Shown here piece by piece: positions 8,624 through 21,200 of a stretch of 64,000 nucleotides of DNA. The position numbers were made by a program, and so were the translations under genes. Each line of letters opens with the position of its first letter. Position 1 is the first letter of the stretch. The notes beneath the pieces are model-generated. The model did not search any database. It worked only from the letters and a program-made list of their open reading frames with translations, and was not told the DNA's origin. This DNA comes from CAZJYI01 sp964550025 (GTDB lineage: Bacteria > Verrucomicrobiota > Kiritimatiellia > UBA8416 > CAYOBW01). The DNA lies in NCBI GenBank assembly GCA_964550025.1, contig CAZJYI010000038.1, forward strand, positions 1 to 64,000. The letters are read 5' to 3'.

Positions 8624-11600
8624 TCACCGCACATCCTCCTCCGTCACCACCCCGTCAAGATTGCAGTCGCCGGGAAGATACCCCGTTTTCCCCGCCTGCT
8701 GCCGTACAATCTCACGGTCGACCTCGGTGATCTTCCCGTCCCCGTCACAATCCCCCGCAATCATCCCCCACACCCCCGGCGCGAGCTCCACGCAGGCGTT
8801 GGTCCCGCCGAGGACCTTGTCGGGGCCGGTGGTGAAGTCGTAGGTGAAGGTTCGGTTTGTTGTGACAATGCCTGGCGCGACGACCGTGAGGTGGTTGCGG
8901 TGTCTGACCACAAGGTGATTCTGCCCTTTGCTTTCAAGGTATATCGTTTTGCCCCCATCCGTTCGGACCACCTGGCCGTCTTCACGAAGATGAGCGCTCA
9001 CTGAGAGGACCGGCGCGCTCGTGGTGCTTGGCCGCAATTCCAGCATCACCCAGTCAACGATGTTTGACGGCAGCGACGCAACGGTAGCCACGTCCCCCGC
9101 ATAGGGCGCGTTGGTGGGCAGCGTCGGCGCCTTGCGCATTAGACTGGTCTGATCGCCGTGCGCCCCGGCTAGACACCCACGGATGTCGGCCTCGAATCTG
9201 AATTCATGGGCTCCAATGTCTACCCCATGTCCCATGACTCGGGGGCGACCGTCGAAGTCCGTCCGGCCAAGCATGTCAGCTCTCAACAGGCCGGCATCTA
9301 TGCACGGCGAATCTGGCGTAAGACTGTAGTCTCCGTTCGCCGTGTCGGCGAACAGCGGGGCGTTGGTGATGTGGCCCGCACCGAATGCGGGCAATGGCAC
9401 TGTACAGCAGTGGGAGACAGGGCGAAAGCCGCTGGAGTAGCCGAGGTGATTGTCTCCCTCACGTGACGCCGTGTTGCCATAGATGACGCAGTTGTCAGCG
9501 TTCACCAGGTGGACGCCCCCACCAGATCCCGCCGAGTTGGCCACGATGGTGCAGCCGACCAGAAATGCACCGGCACCCTCGACTCCTCCGCCCTGCCGGG
9601 AAGCCGCGTTGTTGGCGAAGATACAGTCGTGTGCTACACCTCCAGACATCCCCCCGCCGTCTTTGGAGCTTCTGTTTCCGGCAAGCAGACAACCGTCGAG
9701 ATTGGCATTGTAGACTCCGCCCCCGGATTCGGTGCAACTGTTGCTGACGACTGTACACCCATGAAACCTGCCGAAAGCCCCACCGCCACCCGCCAAGGCT
9801 GCCGTATTTGCCAAGAGCACGCAGTTCGACACCAGACCTTCAGTGTGACATACGACTCCGCCACCGGAGGCCGCCAGGTCGATCTTGGCTCCGCTGGGAC
9901 TACGCGTATGCCCCCCGGCAAGGGTGAATCCTGCAAGAACAGCGTCCTCGTCAACGTAGGCGCATCGAACAGCGGCGTCTCCTGCCGGCCCTTGCCCCAT
10001 GATCGTGCTGGACTCGGGACCGTTCAGACTCTCCACTCGGACGCCAGGGGGTACCAGAACACGATTGGTGACGCCTCCGAGCAATCTGCCGCCCGCCGCG
10101 TACGTGCCGTCGGCCACCAACACGAGGCCGCCCCGCGTCGTGCACGCGTCGACGGCATCCTGAATATTGGTTGCCGCCGTCTGCCATGACGTGTAGGGAG
10201 ACACCGGGGCGTTCGTGTTGCCGGCATTGACATAGTGCGTGGCTTCGGCCTGGCCGACAACATGGACCGTGGCCGTCGCGGCGACCCCTCCCGTACGGTC
10301 CGTGTTGTAGGCTGTGAGGATGACATCGTAGACACCCGTAGCGGCCCATTCGTGCTCCGGGAATGGGTGGTCCTCCACTTCTGAACCATCGCCGAAACTC
10401 CAGCGGTTTGATATGACCTGACCCACGATCCGGGCTTCAAACCGGCACCTCGCACCAACAACAGCGGATGTCGACAAAGCAAGGATGTCCACTTTCAACT
10501 CTCCGCCCAATTCTGAGGGGTGGACCTCATCGCACCCGATCGAGGGTGGCGACAGCCAGCTCTGACCGTCAATGTCGACGCCGGATACGAGTAGATTCGT
10601 GCCTGCGCCAACGCACGGTGAGGAGGGGGAGATACGGCTGGCGGAGAGCAGGAGAGGGTCGTCCTGTATGTTGTCACCCGATGAGGGAAGCGGAGACGTA
10701 CAGCTACGAACGAACTCGCAGCTCCTCCAGTTGTCATATAGGGTTGCCCTGTTGAACCGCACAATGGAGTTGTTGAAATCGCACCCTTGTGCCCCGCCGG
10801 CGTAGGTGGCGATGTTGTTCACAACGGTACAGTTGTTCGCAGCGCCTCCTTGAATCCCGCCGGCCGAGAACAGTGATCTGTTTCCACTGACCAAGCTGTT
10901 ACAGACCGTCGCGTTGTGAACGCCCCCTCCACCTTCCGATGCTTCATTGTCGACGACAACACATCTCTTCAACACGCAGAAGGACCCGCCCCCGCCGGAT
11001 CTTCCCGCGGTATTGCCGTTCAGTTTGCAGTCGTGCAACGTCATGTAGTTGGACCAAACCCCCAGGGCACCACCCCCCAATCTGTAGGCTACGTTGCCGG
11101 CGATCGTGCAGTTGCTTGCGACGCACCCATCACCGTAGAGCCCACCTCCACCGTGCGCAGCAACGTTGCTCACAACCGTGCTGTCCCACACCCTGCAGCG
11201 GCTCGCCCCACCGCCATAAACGGCCGTGTTCTGCCGCAAGATGCAGTCCCGCAGGACCAGCCCGGTAGCCTTCGTCGGCCCGGCGTTGTGCGCCCCGCCT
11301 CCATGCTGACTCGCCCAGTTGCCCGCGATCACGCAGTTGCTGACGACCCCGCCCTCACCGCAGACGCCCCCGCCCGCCTGGTCCGCGCCCGGGTTGTTGC
11401 CGCTGGGTTCGGTAAACCCGTTGGTGAGCGTGAACCCGGACAACACCCCATCGCTCATGTACACACAGCGAACGGGGCCGGGATCACCACCTTTGATCTG
11501 CTTGCCTCCCTTGATCATGGTGACTGCCGGACCGTTGACGGAAACGACAGTGATGTCCGCCTCTATCCGCACGCGATTCCGGCATGTCTGACCGTCGGCA

Positions 11601-11968
11601 ATGCTGAAACCGGAGTCGTAGATTCCGTTGGTGACCAGTACAACGTGCTCCGTGCCGGATGCATTGTGGCCCGCGACCATGGGGCCACCCCCGGCGTCGT
11701 TCGTGGCCGCCACATCCACCGCATCCTGGATCGTGTGAAAGGCCGTGGTCCAATTCGTGCCGGGGCCGTTGGAAGGGCTATTGGTCCAAACGTAGTAGGT
11801 GTCGGCGCGGGAAGTGGCGAGTGGCAGGTGGCAAGTGGCGAGGGAGAGGATTACGGACAATGGACCGTGGACCATGGGCAACTTCCAACAGCCAACGATC
11901 GATGCCCAATGCTCAAGGGGGGAGGGAACCCCCGTTTTGCGGTGCAGGTTGGATGTTCCTCGTTGCAT
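8624..11968 (-). CDS. Secreted beta-helix/PKD protein with dockerin-like C-terminus
   Basis: The protein has 1,114 residues and starts at ATG 11968. Residues 1 to about 54 form a long signal peptide; its core (SVILSLATCHLPLATSRA) is nearly the same as in the genes starting at 7898 and 60130. A beta-helix spans about 57-480, with AFHTIQDAVDVA near its start, GGG rungs, and closing SPCVGAG...DIDG...IGCDE. A PKD-type domain follows (WSFGDG, about 507-573). A second beta-helix spans about 580-925 and closes with SPCIDAG...DIGAHEF. After a linker resembling those of the sister proteins (DWVMLEL; HLVVRHRNHL), the last 45 residues are dockerin-like and end in TEEDVR. It is probably exported to the surface. 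No enzyme motif is visible, and the ribosome-binding site is weak. Confidence 0.88.
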   Translation of the reverse strand: MQRGTSNLHRKTGVPSPLEHWASIVGCWKLPMVHGPLSVILSLATCHLPLATSRADTYYVWTNSPSNGPGTNWTTAFHTIQDAVDVAATNDAGGGPMVAGHNASGTEHVVLVTNGIYDSGFSIADGQTCRNRVRIEADITVVSVNGPAVTMIKGGKQIKGGDPGPVRCVYMSDGVLSGFTLTNGFTEPSGNNPGADQAGGGVCGEGGVVSNCVIAGNWASQHGGGAHNAGPTKATGLVLRDCILRQNTAVYGGGASRCRVWDSTVVSNVAAHGGGGLYGDGCVASNCTIAGNVAYRLGGGALGVWSNYMTLHDCKLNGNTAGRSGGGGSFCVLKRCVVVDNEASEGGGGVHNATVCNSLVSGNRSLFSAGGIQGGAANNCTVVNNIATYAGGAQGCDFNNSIVRFNRATLYDNWRSCEFVRSCTSPLPSSGDNIQDDPLLLSASRISPSSPCVGAGTNLLVSGVDIDGQSWLSPPSIGCDEVHPSELGGELKVDILALSTSAVVGARCRFEARIVGQVISNRWSFGDGSEVEDHPFPEHEWAATGVYDVILTAYNTDRTGGVAATATVHVVGQAEATHYVNAGNTNAPVSPYTSWQTAATNIQDAVDACTTRGGLVLVADGTYAAGGRLLGGVTNRVLVPPGVRVESLNGPESSTIMGQGPAGDAAVRCAYVDEDAVLAGFTLAGGHTRSPSGAKIDLAASGGGVVCHTEGLVSNCVLLANTAALAGGGGAFGRFHGCTVVSNSCTESGGGVYNANLDGCLLAGNRSSKDGGGMSGGVAHDCIFANNAASRQGGGVEGAGAFLVGCTIVANSAGSGGGVHLVNADNCVIYGNTASREGDNHLGYSSGFRPVSHCCTVPLPAFGAGHITNAPLFADTANGDYSLTPDSPCIDAGLLRADMLGRTDFDGRPRVMGHGVDIGAHEFRFEADIRGCLAGAHGDQTSLMRKAPTLPTNAPYAGDVATVASLPSNIVDWVMLELRPSTTSAPVLSVSAHLREDGQVVRTDGGKTIYLESKGQNHLVVRHRNHLTVVAPGIVTTNRTFTYDFTTGPDKVLGGTNACVELAPGVWGMIAGDCDGDGKITEVDREIVRQQAGKTGYLPGDCNLDGVVTEEDVR

Positions 11969-12285
11969 GTCCGTTTCTCAGTCTCTCAGATACCCCCTTA
12001 CGGGGGCACTACGAACCCAATATCCCACTCCCTCGTTCCGAAGCGCGTCCACCCGCAACCGGAGAGACCGGCGTGTAGGAGTACGTGTACGAGTACGGGG
12101 TGCGGTTCTGCGCTCTCGAATCCGTACTCGTACACTCACTCGTACACGCGAATCTCCCCTCCCACCTCTCCCACTTCGACATTCATCATTCAGTGTTCAG
12201 CATTCTGCGGTTTCCCCTCTCCCTATCCGGCGCTTCTGTGCATTGTGTGCCTTCTGTGGCCAGTCTCCCTTCCCCGGGACCACCC
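11969..12285. other. Intergenic repeat cluster
   Basis: It holds a short palindrome (11991-12016, stem ACCCCC/GGGGGC, tail CACTACGAAC). It also holds the 14-bp-arm hairpin (arms 12085-12098 and 12122-12135) and pyrimidine-rich repeat text from about 12165 to the stop codon at 12286. I see no gene. Confidence 0.7.
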
Positions 12286-15200
12286 TCACGGCACATCCGC
12301 CTCCGTCACCACCCCGTCAAGATTGCAGTCCCCGGAAAGGTATCCCGTCTTCCCCACCTGTTGCCGTACAATCTCGCCGTCCACATGCGTGATCCTCCCG
12401 TCCCCGTCACAGTCCCCGGAGATCATCCCCCACACCCCGGGCTCGAGCTCCACGCACGCGTTCGTGCCGCCCGTGTACCGCTCGGGGGCGAGCGTGAAAT
12501 CGTAGCGGACGACTTCATTCGTGTAGCTCACGGGATGGGCGGACATGATCGCGAGGTGGTTGCGGTGCCGGATGACCATGTGCAGCCGGGCGCCCGGCGA
12601 TACCTCGGTCAGGAGGTTCGTCTGCCCGTCAAGGGCGAGCAGGGCGCCATCGCTTCGCAGGAGAGCGCTCTGCGCCACGACGGAACGGTGCTCGTCGTTC
12701 TGCAGCTCCATCAGGACCCAATCGGTGGCGTTCGACGGGATCTGCTCCGCGACCGCGGGGTCCGCCGCGTAGGGGGCTACGGCCGGCAGCACGCCCGTCC
12801 CGGCCAGCGCGGTCCGCATCGCACTCGTGTTCGTGGTAAAGGCCCCCTCCAGGCAGACGCGCACCGAAGCGTAGAACGCCTTCTCATACGCGCCCATGTC
12901 CACCGCGCCGCTCAGGACGCGCGGTTTCCCCTCCAGGTCGACGGCGTTCTCCATCCATTGCTGGCGGATCCCCGCGTCAATGCAGGGCGACGCCACGACC
13001 AGGCGGAAGTTCCCGCCGTCCGGGTCGCGGACCCGTGGATTGTCGGTGATGTTGTTCGTGGCCCCCGCCATGTCGGGAAGCGGCTCGGTGCAGGAGTGCA
13101 CGATCGTGCCGCCCGACCAGTTTGTACGCCGTGTGTGCACGTCGTTGTCGTATATGATCGAGTTCCACAGCAGGCTTTCCGCGACGCCGCCCCCGCTGTC
13201 CGCCATATTGCGGGCAACGGTGCAATTGAGAACGTCGCAGTCGTACGTGCCTCCGCCTTCGCCCGCGGCAGTGTTGTTGAGCATGAGGCTGCTGTACAGC
13301 GTGGCCTTGTACGCCCCGCCCCCGTTGAACCGGGCCAGGTTGCCGTCTACGACGCAGCGCCTGAGTGCGGTGTAGGCCGCCCCGCCTCCGAAGTCAGCCG
13401 AGTTGTTGGTGGACACGCAATCCACGAGCAAACCCAGGTACGTGGCGCCGCCATACAGAAACGCCCGGCAACCGGAAACGACACAGTTGCTCACGACCGC
13501 GGTCCGCGATGCGGCCCACACCCCGCCTCCCGACTGTTCGTGGTTCGGATGCGCCTGCGTTCCGCGCGTGTGCCCGTTCGTGATGGTGAACCCGGCGATG
13601 ACGGCGTCATTCGTCAGGTACACACAGCGCACGGCACCATCCCCGAGCGGTCCTTCCCCGACGATCAGCGCGTTGCGCGGGCCGCCGGCGCTTCTCACGG
13701 TGATCGGTTTGTCGATCGCGACGCGGTTCGTCATGGCTCCGTACACGGCCTTGCCGCCCGCGGCGTACACCCCGTCCGCCACGAGCACCGTGTCCCCGGC
13801 CGTGGCGACATCCACGGCTTCCTGGATCGTGACCGCGGCCGTTTCAGGGGAGAGGTAGGGTGGGGCGGGGGAGGCGGAAGCGACGTCCACGTAGTGTGTG
13901 GGTGTGCCGATCACGGTGAGGGAGACGATCACGACTTGCGGCGAGTTCGTGGCCTCCGGCGATGTGACCGTGACGGCCGCACTGTAGGTTCCCCCCGTCA
14001 TTCCGACCGTGTCGCAGCGCACCGCGATCGTGTCGCGTTCCCAGCTACACTCGCCGCCGGCGGGAAGCACGGACAGCCAATCCGCGTCGGGCGTGAGCGT
14101 GTAGGTCATAGGCAGGCTCGACGCCGCATTCCAGATTTCGAACGTGGCGTTCGACGGGGACAGGCAGTCCCAGCCCGTCACGGCCAGCTCCGTGCGGCTG
14201 AGCGCGATGTGACCGGGCTGCCCAAAGTGCGCCGTGATGCTCCTGGCGCGGTCCATCGTCACGGTCAGCGGGTTGTTGCTCTGGCTGATCTTCTGGACGC
14301 GCTTCACCGAGCCGTCTGCTTTCAGGAACAGGATGTACGCCGCCCCGGCGTTGTCCTGCCCGTCGTCATCCCCCGGCGCCCCCACCATGCAGTCGGGCAC
14401 CGTGTCGCCGTCCACGTCGCCCAGTGCCGTCACCGATGCCCCGAAGCGATCTTCGGGATCGAGCTCGACTTCGCCGCCCGCCGCGCCGATCTTGCGATGC
14501 CCCTTGACGCTGCCGTCCGCCCGCATGAAGAGCAGGTACACGGCGCCCGCGTTGGTCCACCCGCCATCGTCGTACGGCGCGCCGACCGCCAGGTCGCCGA
14601 CGCCGTCGCCGTCCACGTCGCCGAGATGAGCCACGCCGCTGCCGAAGCCGTCTCCCGCATCCGGGCTCGGCCCGCCGCCGCTCGTGGCGCTGATCTTCGC
14701 GCGGCTTTTGACGGTACCCGCGGCGTTCAAGAACAGGACGTGCACGGCGCCGGCGTCCTCGGCCCCGTCATCGTCGCCCGGCGCGCCCACGGCCAGGTCC
14801 TGCACCCCGTCCCCGTCCAGCATGCCCAATCCGGCGACGGCTGCGCCGAACGCATCACCCTCATCCAGCGATGGGCCGCTTCCGCTCGTCGCGCTGATCT
14901 TCCTCGAGGCCCTGACGGCCCCGTTTGTACGCAGTAGCACGTAGACGGCCCCCGCTTCCGCCGCCCCGTCATCGTCCCCGGTGGCACCAACGGCAAGGTC
15001 CTGGATGCCATCGCCGTCGACGTCGCCGAGCAGTGACACGGATGCGCCAAACGCATCGTGGGACTCGACCTCGACGTCCGTTCCGCTGATGGTCTCACAG
15101 GCGCTCGCCGTTCCGCTGGTGGTCATCGACAGAAGGTGAACTGCGCCGACATCGTACAGGAACCCCTCGTTGTTATGAGGTGCCCCTACGGCTATGTCGG

Positions 15201-18200
15201 GCACACCGTCCCCGTTCAGGTCGCCCATGGCGGTCATGCTTGACCCGAAGTGGTCCGCCGAGCTCAGACTCGGTCCGCCACCCGTCTCGTCGCCGATGGA
15301 CTGGTAGCCTCGCACGGTCCCGTCATCGCGCAGGAACAGGGCGTAGATCTCGCCCCTCGCGTCCGCTCCACCGTAGGGAACCCCCGCCACGGCATCGGCG
15401 AGGCCGTCGCCGTCCAGGTCGCCCGCCGGGGCGGTTCCGAGCCCGAACCGCGCGTCCGCGGACACCGCCGGTCCGTTGCCGAAGAACTCGCTGCCGGGCG
15501 GCACGTCGCCCGACCAGTGCGACAGCGCGTTGCCCGCCTCGGGCGATGCCGTGACGGCGACCCGCGTGTCGGGCGGATACCACGTATCGGGGGGCGACAC
15601 CGACCCGCCGCCCCCGCTCCCGGTGTCGAGCCGGTACTCGGGCGCCCACTGCCAGGTCAGCGTCGAGTGCGTCGTGATCGTGAAGACGACCGTAGAGCCA
15701 TCCCCGGCGATAGGGGGCACTACAGGGCGTGATATGCGGGTGTCCCGCGTAGGACGGTGCTCCTGCGCCGTCCTTGTGGCAGAACGAGGAGGCAGAACAG
15801 AGAGAGTTGCGGAACTTCGTTCCATTCTCTCGCCGGAGTTGCCGCTCCACTGCCTCCATGGACGGCGCAGGAGCACCGTCCTACTTTTCGACCGCACAGA
15901 CGACCCCTTTTCGGACGGGGTCACACTCCCCGTCCCCGTCCATCCCGTGCAGGCCCAGCGCACGCCGTTGGATTCGTCGGCGGGGGTGTTGCAGACGTTG
16001 GTGACGACCGTCCCCCACGGGATGCCGTGCACACCGTAGTCGTACGGGCTGGAGCTCCCGTGCTCGGCCGGGCTGCCCGCGACCGTCAGGTTGCACGTAT
16101 CCGGCTCGAGCTCGACGCGGATCGTCTGGTTGCTCGTCACGTTCGCGAACGCGTAGGCGTTCGTCAGCCCGATCGAGACGCCGTTCACGAGCACGTCCTT
16201 CATGTGGTGGTTCGGATGCGCGCCGAACGTGAAGTTCGTACCTTCCCCGTGCACGACCTCCACCGACCCGCTCGGCGAGATCCACCCGCCCGCCGTGGCC
16301 GTGGCCGCGATCGTGTACGTGTCGATGGCGAAGCTTGCCGCGACGGAATACGGCCGGTCCATGGTCAGTGCCAACGGGTTGTTGGTCGACGACACGTCCC
16401 CGCTCCACTCGACAAAGTGGTGATTCGCCGCCGGCGTGGCTGTCACAACGACCGAAGCCCCCGCCGCATACCACCCATCGGCCTCGGACACCGTCCCGCT
16501 GTCACTCCCCGCGACACCCGACACGCGACACTCCAACCAGTGCTCGGCCTCCCACAGCCAGGTCAGCGTGGAGTTGGTCGTGACGGTGAACGACACGTTC
16601 GTAGTGCCCCCGTGAGGGGGTACGTCCCCCGTCCCCGTCCATCCCGCGCACAGGTACCGCGTCCCGCCCGCTTCGTCGGCGGGGGAGGGGACGGAATTCG
16701 TGACCGTGGTCCCGTCGGCCAGGAGGTTTGTGCCGTAGTTGTAGGGTGAAGAGACCCCATACGGGGCAGGGGAACCGTCCACGACAAGTTCAACTGGCCG
16801 CGCGTTGAGCAGGATGACGTCGGCGCGGTCGTTGTTCGCCACGTACGCGTCGAGGTCCCCGTCACCATCAACGTCACCCAGGCACACACCCGATCCGGCC
16901 CCGGCTCCAAGCAGCTGCGGGCTCGCCGTGAACCCCGCCCGGCCGTCGTTGACCCAGAGCCTGTTCTCACCGTCTATGTTCGACACGAACGCGTCGAGGT
17001 CTCCGTCAGCATCGACGTCACCCAATGACACCTGTCGGCTGTTGGCGCTACCAAGTGATTGCCCGCTGTCTGTGAAGTTGCCTCCACCGTCGTTGAGCCA
17101 CACCTCGTTCGGATTGCCCCCCGTCCCGTGGCCGTTGAGGAACAGGTCGATGGCGCCGTCGCCGTCCAGATCGCCGAAGGACGGATGGCCTACTCTTCCT
17201 GCGCCAAATAGACACTCCCTCTTTGTGAAATCACCGTTGCCGTCGTTCAGCCAGAGGGTGTCCGCTTGCTCGTCATTGGCGATGAACACGTCGAGATCAC
17301 CGTCATTGTCCACGTCGCCCATGCAGATGCCGCTGCAGGTGCTCCCGCCGAGCGCTTCATGCTCCTCGAAGCTGGCCGTGCCGCTGTTGATCCAGACTCT
17401 GTGCAGCCCGGGATTGTTACCTGTCACGGCGTCCAGATCTCCGTCACCGTCGATGTCCCCGAGTTCGACGTCGGTGGTCGACTCCGTTCCCAATGCCTGA
17501 GGTGTTGCCGTGAACGAAGCGTGACCATTATTCAACCACACTCGACTCGCACCGCTGTTGGCGACGAAAGCGTCCAAGTCACCATCCCCGTCGAGGTCCC
17601 CGAGTTCCGTGTCTCGGCTGCTCGATCCACCCAGGCTCTGCAGGCTGTTTGACCAGCTGCCGTCGTTGTTGATCCAGATCTCGTTACCCCCGGAAAGACG
17701 GGCCACGAACGCATCCAGATCTCCATCGCCATCGAGGTCTCCCAGGCAGACATCGCGACTGCCGGATCCCGCGCCCCTCGCCCCGAAGTCGGCGAACACA
17801 CCCTTGCCCTCGCTGACTTTGGCGTGGAACTGCCAGATGTGCGGGCGTAGCGGCACGTTGTTGGTGCCTCGGATGGCGCGACTGGCCGTTGCCGTGACGA
17901 GCTCGCCGGGGCGGAAGTCGACGGCCGGATCGAGTCGCGCCGTGCGGTTGCTCGCGTCGTATGCGGGGATAGCCGGGTAACGCCCGGTCTGGTTGCCGTG
18001 CAGGAAGAAGGTGTTGGTCGTGACCGAGTCTACTGCGATCGCCGAACTGAACCACGCCGTGACGTTGGTGTCGACGGTGACCTCGAGCGCGTTGCTGACG
18101 GGAGCCGTGTTGGTCACCGCCGGCTCGACGTCGAAGTGCGCCGTCACGCTGCGCGGCCCGTCCATCGTGAGGACCAGCGGATTGTCGTTGGTCCGTCCCG

Positions 18201-21200
18201 ACGGAACGTCGCCTGACCAGTACGCCAGACCGCGTCCGTCGATACCCTCCGCCGTCAGTGTGACCTCCGCCCCGTTCGTGAACCACCCACTAGCCACGTC
18301 AACCGTGCCGGATCCGTTGGCCGCCACCGTCAGCTCATATTCCGTCACCCACTGCCACGTCAGCGTGGAGTCGTTGGTGACGGTGAACGTGACGTTCGTA
18401 GTGCCCCCGTGAGGGGGTACGCTCCCGCTCCCGGTCCAGCCCGTGCACGCATGCCGCACCCCGTTCGACGAATCTGCCGGAGCAGGGATCGTGTTGTCCG
18501 TCTTCGTCCAGGTGAGACCGTCGGGGGAGGTGGCGTGGAAGATGCGCCAGTTGGATCCGTCATGTCCGGAGTACCACATTCTGTATGTTGTGCCATCACG
18601 TACGACCTGGGGGTAAGAAACTTCTCGACTGTCCCCTCGGCTGCTCGACCCCAGTCCGACTCTCCCCGCGGTACTCACGCCATCGGAGCTGGCTGGGACA
18701 GAGTTGTCTGTCTTGACCCAATCAAGCCCATTGCTGGATTGAGCGTGGTAGATGCGCCACGAAACGCCATCGTTTCCAGCGTACCACATTCGGTAGACGT
18801 CACCTTCCCGCAAGACACATGGGTGTATGACGCCTCGATCGTCGCCGCGGTCGCCGGAGCCCAGGGCAATACGACCGTCTGATGAGAACGAGTCGGAGTC
18901 AGACGGGATCGTGTTGTTCTCCTTCGTCCATTCGACCCCGTCAGTGGACGTGGCGTGATAGATGCGGTAAAACACACCATCAAAGCCTGTATACCACATC
19001 TTATACCATGGCCCGTCCCGCAGGACGACGGGAGACAGGACCCCAACACGATCTCCTGTGCCGCTCGTCCCTAAGGCTATTCGTCCATTGGAACAGAGAC
19101 CATCCGAATTCGAAGGAATGGTGCTGTCCACCTTGACCCAATCCAATCCGTTACTGGATACGGCAAGGTAGATGCGCCAGTTCTGCTGGTTGTGTCCTGA
19201 ATACCAAGCTCTATACGAGGTCCCATCCGAGATGACACACGGAAGTGACACGTGGTAGTCGTCACCCATGCCAGACGTGCCGCGCGCAATGCGACCAGCG
19301 TCGCTGGATGCGTCCGACAGCGGTGCAGAGCGGTTGTCTATCTTGCTCCAGACAAGCCCATCAACAGAGGTCGCACCGTGCACACCGAGATGCCGGACGT
19401 CTTCACCCGCATACCACATCCTGTAGATCCCATCACGGAACACGACAGACGCCCCTGACACGTGGACACTATCCCCCCTCCCCGCCGTCCCCAAAGGCAG
19501 CCGCCCATTCGTCCCCGCGATCGGCAGCAACGGCGTCGTTACCGTGTTCGTGATCTCGTCCCCCTGCTCAACATAGTTCGTCCCGTACCCGAGCGGGGAG
19601 GGGCTGCTGTACTCGGCGGGTTCGCCGGCGATGGTGAGCTTGTGGATGGGTTTGTCGACCCATTTGGTGAGGCAGAAGTCGGCGCCCCCGGAGTTGGTTT
19701 GCCCGTCGTAGGCCCCGAAAGTCCAGCCCGCCGTGAAGAGGTCGCCTTTGCCGTCACAGACCATGCCGGCCGCCGCTTCGGATGCGTCTGAGCCCCATGT
19801 TCGTGCCCAGCGGAGCTCGCCGTCCTGATCGAATCTAAGCAGGATGAGATCGGCCGAATAGGCGTGGACATAGACGGCCCCGTTCGGAGCCGTGTCGACC
19901 GCGACGCCGTACTCATCGCCCGCGGTCCCCCAGAATCGCGTCCAGAGCCGGTTGCCGTCCGCATCGAACCTGGCGAGGAAGACGTCGCGAGTGCCTGCAT
20001 TGGTCTGACCGTGGAAGGACCCGCGCGTGGAACCTGCAACGTAGATGCTCTCATCCGCGGCCACCGCGACGTCCGTGGCAATATCCTCGGCGGACGAACC
20101 CCAGATCCGTGTCCACACGTTGCTGCCGTTGGCATCCCGCTTGCACAGGCAGGCGTCGTCCATGCCCTCACCCGCATGCGACTGGCCGTCGAATCCCCCT
20201 TCTGTGGCGCCGGCGCAGTACAACGCGTCCTGTGGCCCAAGTGCAATCGCGCGTCCAGAGGCGACGATGCCCGATGGCCAGGTCTCTGTCCACTGCCAGC
20301 TTCCACTCGGGTCGTATTTCAGGAGGCGGAAGCCGGACCCGCCGAAGATGTACGTGTTGCCGTCGCCATCGACAGCCAGGTCACGGGCAAGATTGGACTG
20401 CCCGCCTTCCTTCAGGCGTTCCCACAGATTGCTGCCGTCCGCGGAGAACGCGGCGTGGAGCATGCCGTGGGTCGTGTCGTCTTCCACGGCAACGAGGACG
20501 TTGCCGTCATTCGCCACCGTCGCGCCGTTGACCACCGAGTCGTTGGCGTCTCCCCACACTCGTGCCCATACGCCCGACCCCTCCGCCGTGAATCTCGTGA
20601 GGCTGCAATCGCGCCCTCCCGACCAGGTTTCGCCCCAGAATGCGCCATGGGTCCCTCCGCCGACGTACAGGCTCCGGTCCGGACCGATCGCCAGGCATCT
20701 GGCCTCCTCGGCAGCCGCCGAGCCCCAGATCCGCGTCCACTCTCGATAGGGATAGGACGGATGGGACGTATGGGACGTAGGGGAGGTGCCGTTGATGATC
20801 TCGACGTAGTCGGAGAAGCCGTCGTTGTCGGTGTCGGTTTGGGTCGGGTCGGTGTTGTGCTGCTGTTCCTGTTCATTGGTCAGCCCGTCGCCGTCGGGGT
20901 CGCCGGACGGGACTTCGTCGAGGTCGCCGAAGTACAGCCACTCCCACCAGTCCTCGAGCCCATCCCCGTCCGTGTCGGTGCTGAAGTGGGCCGTGACCGA
21001 CTTTGGGCTGTCCACGGTCACGGTGATCGACACGTTGCTCTCGCTCCCCGGCGGCACGTCGCCGGACCAGTACCAGAGATAGTGGTTGGTCTCGGGAATC
21101 GCCGTCAGTGTCACCTCCGCCCCGTTCGTGTGCCACCCGCTTGCCACGTCGACCGTGCCGGAACCGGACGTCGCCACCGTCAGCTCATACTCCGTTGCCC

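Noticed and set aside
12085..14937. A 950-codon open frame on the plus strand, and a similar 995-codon one at 31542-34529
   Set aside because: Both lie opposite clearly coding, domain-rich minus-strand sequence. They are antisense shadows of GC-rich repetitive genes, have no recognisable domain, and resemble each other only because the minus-strand genes are paralogs.
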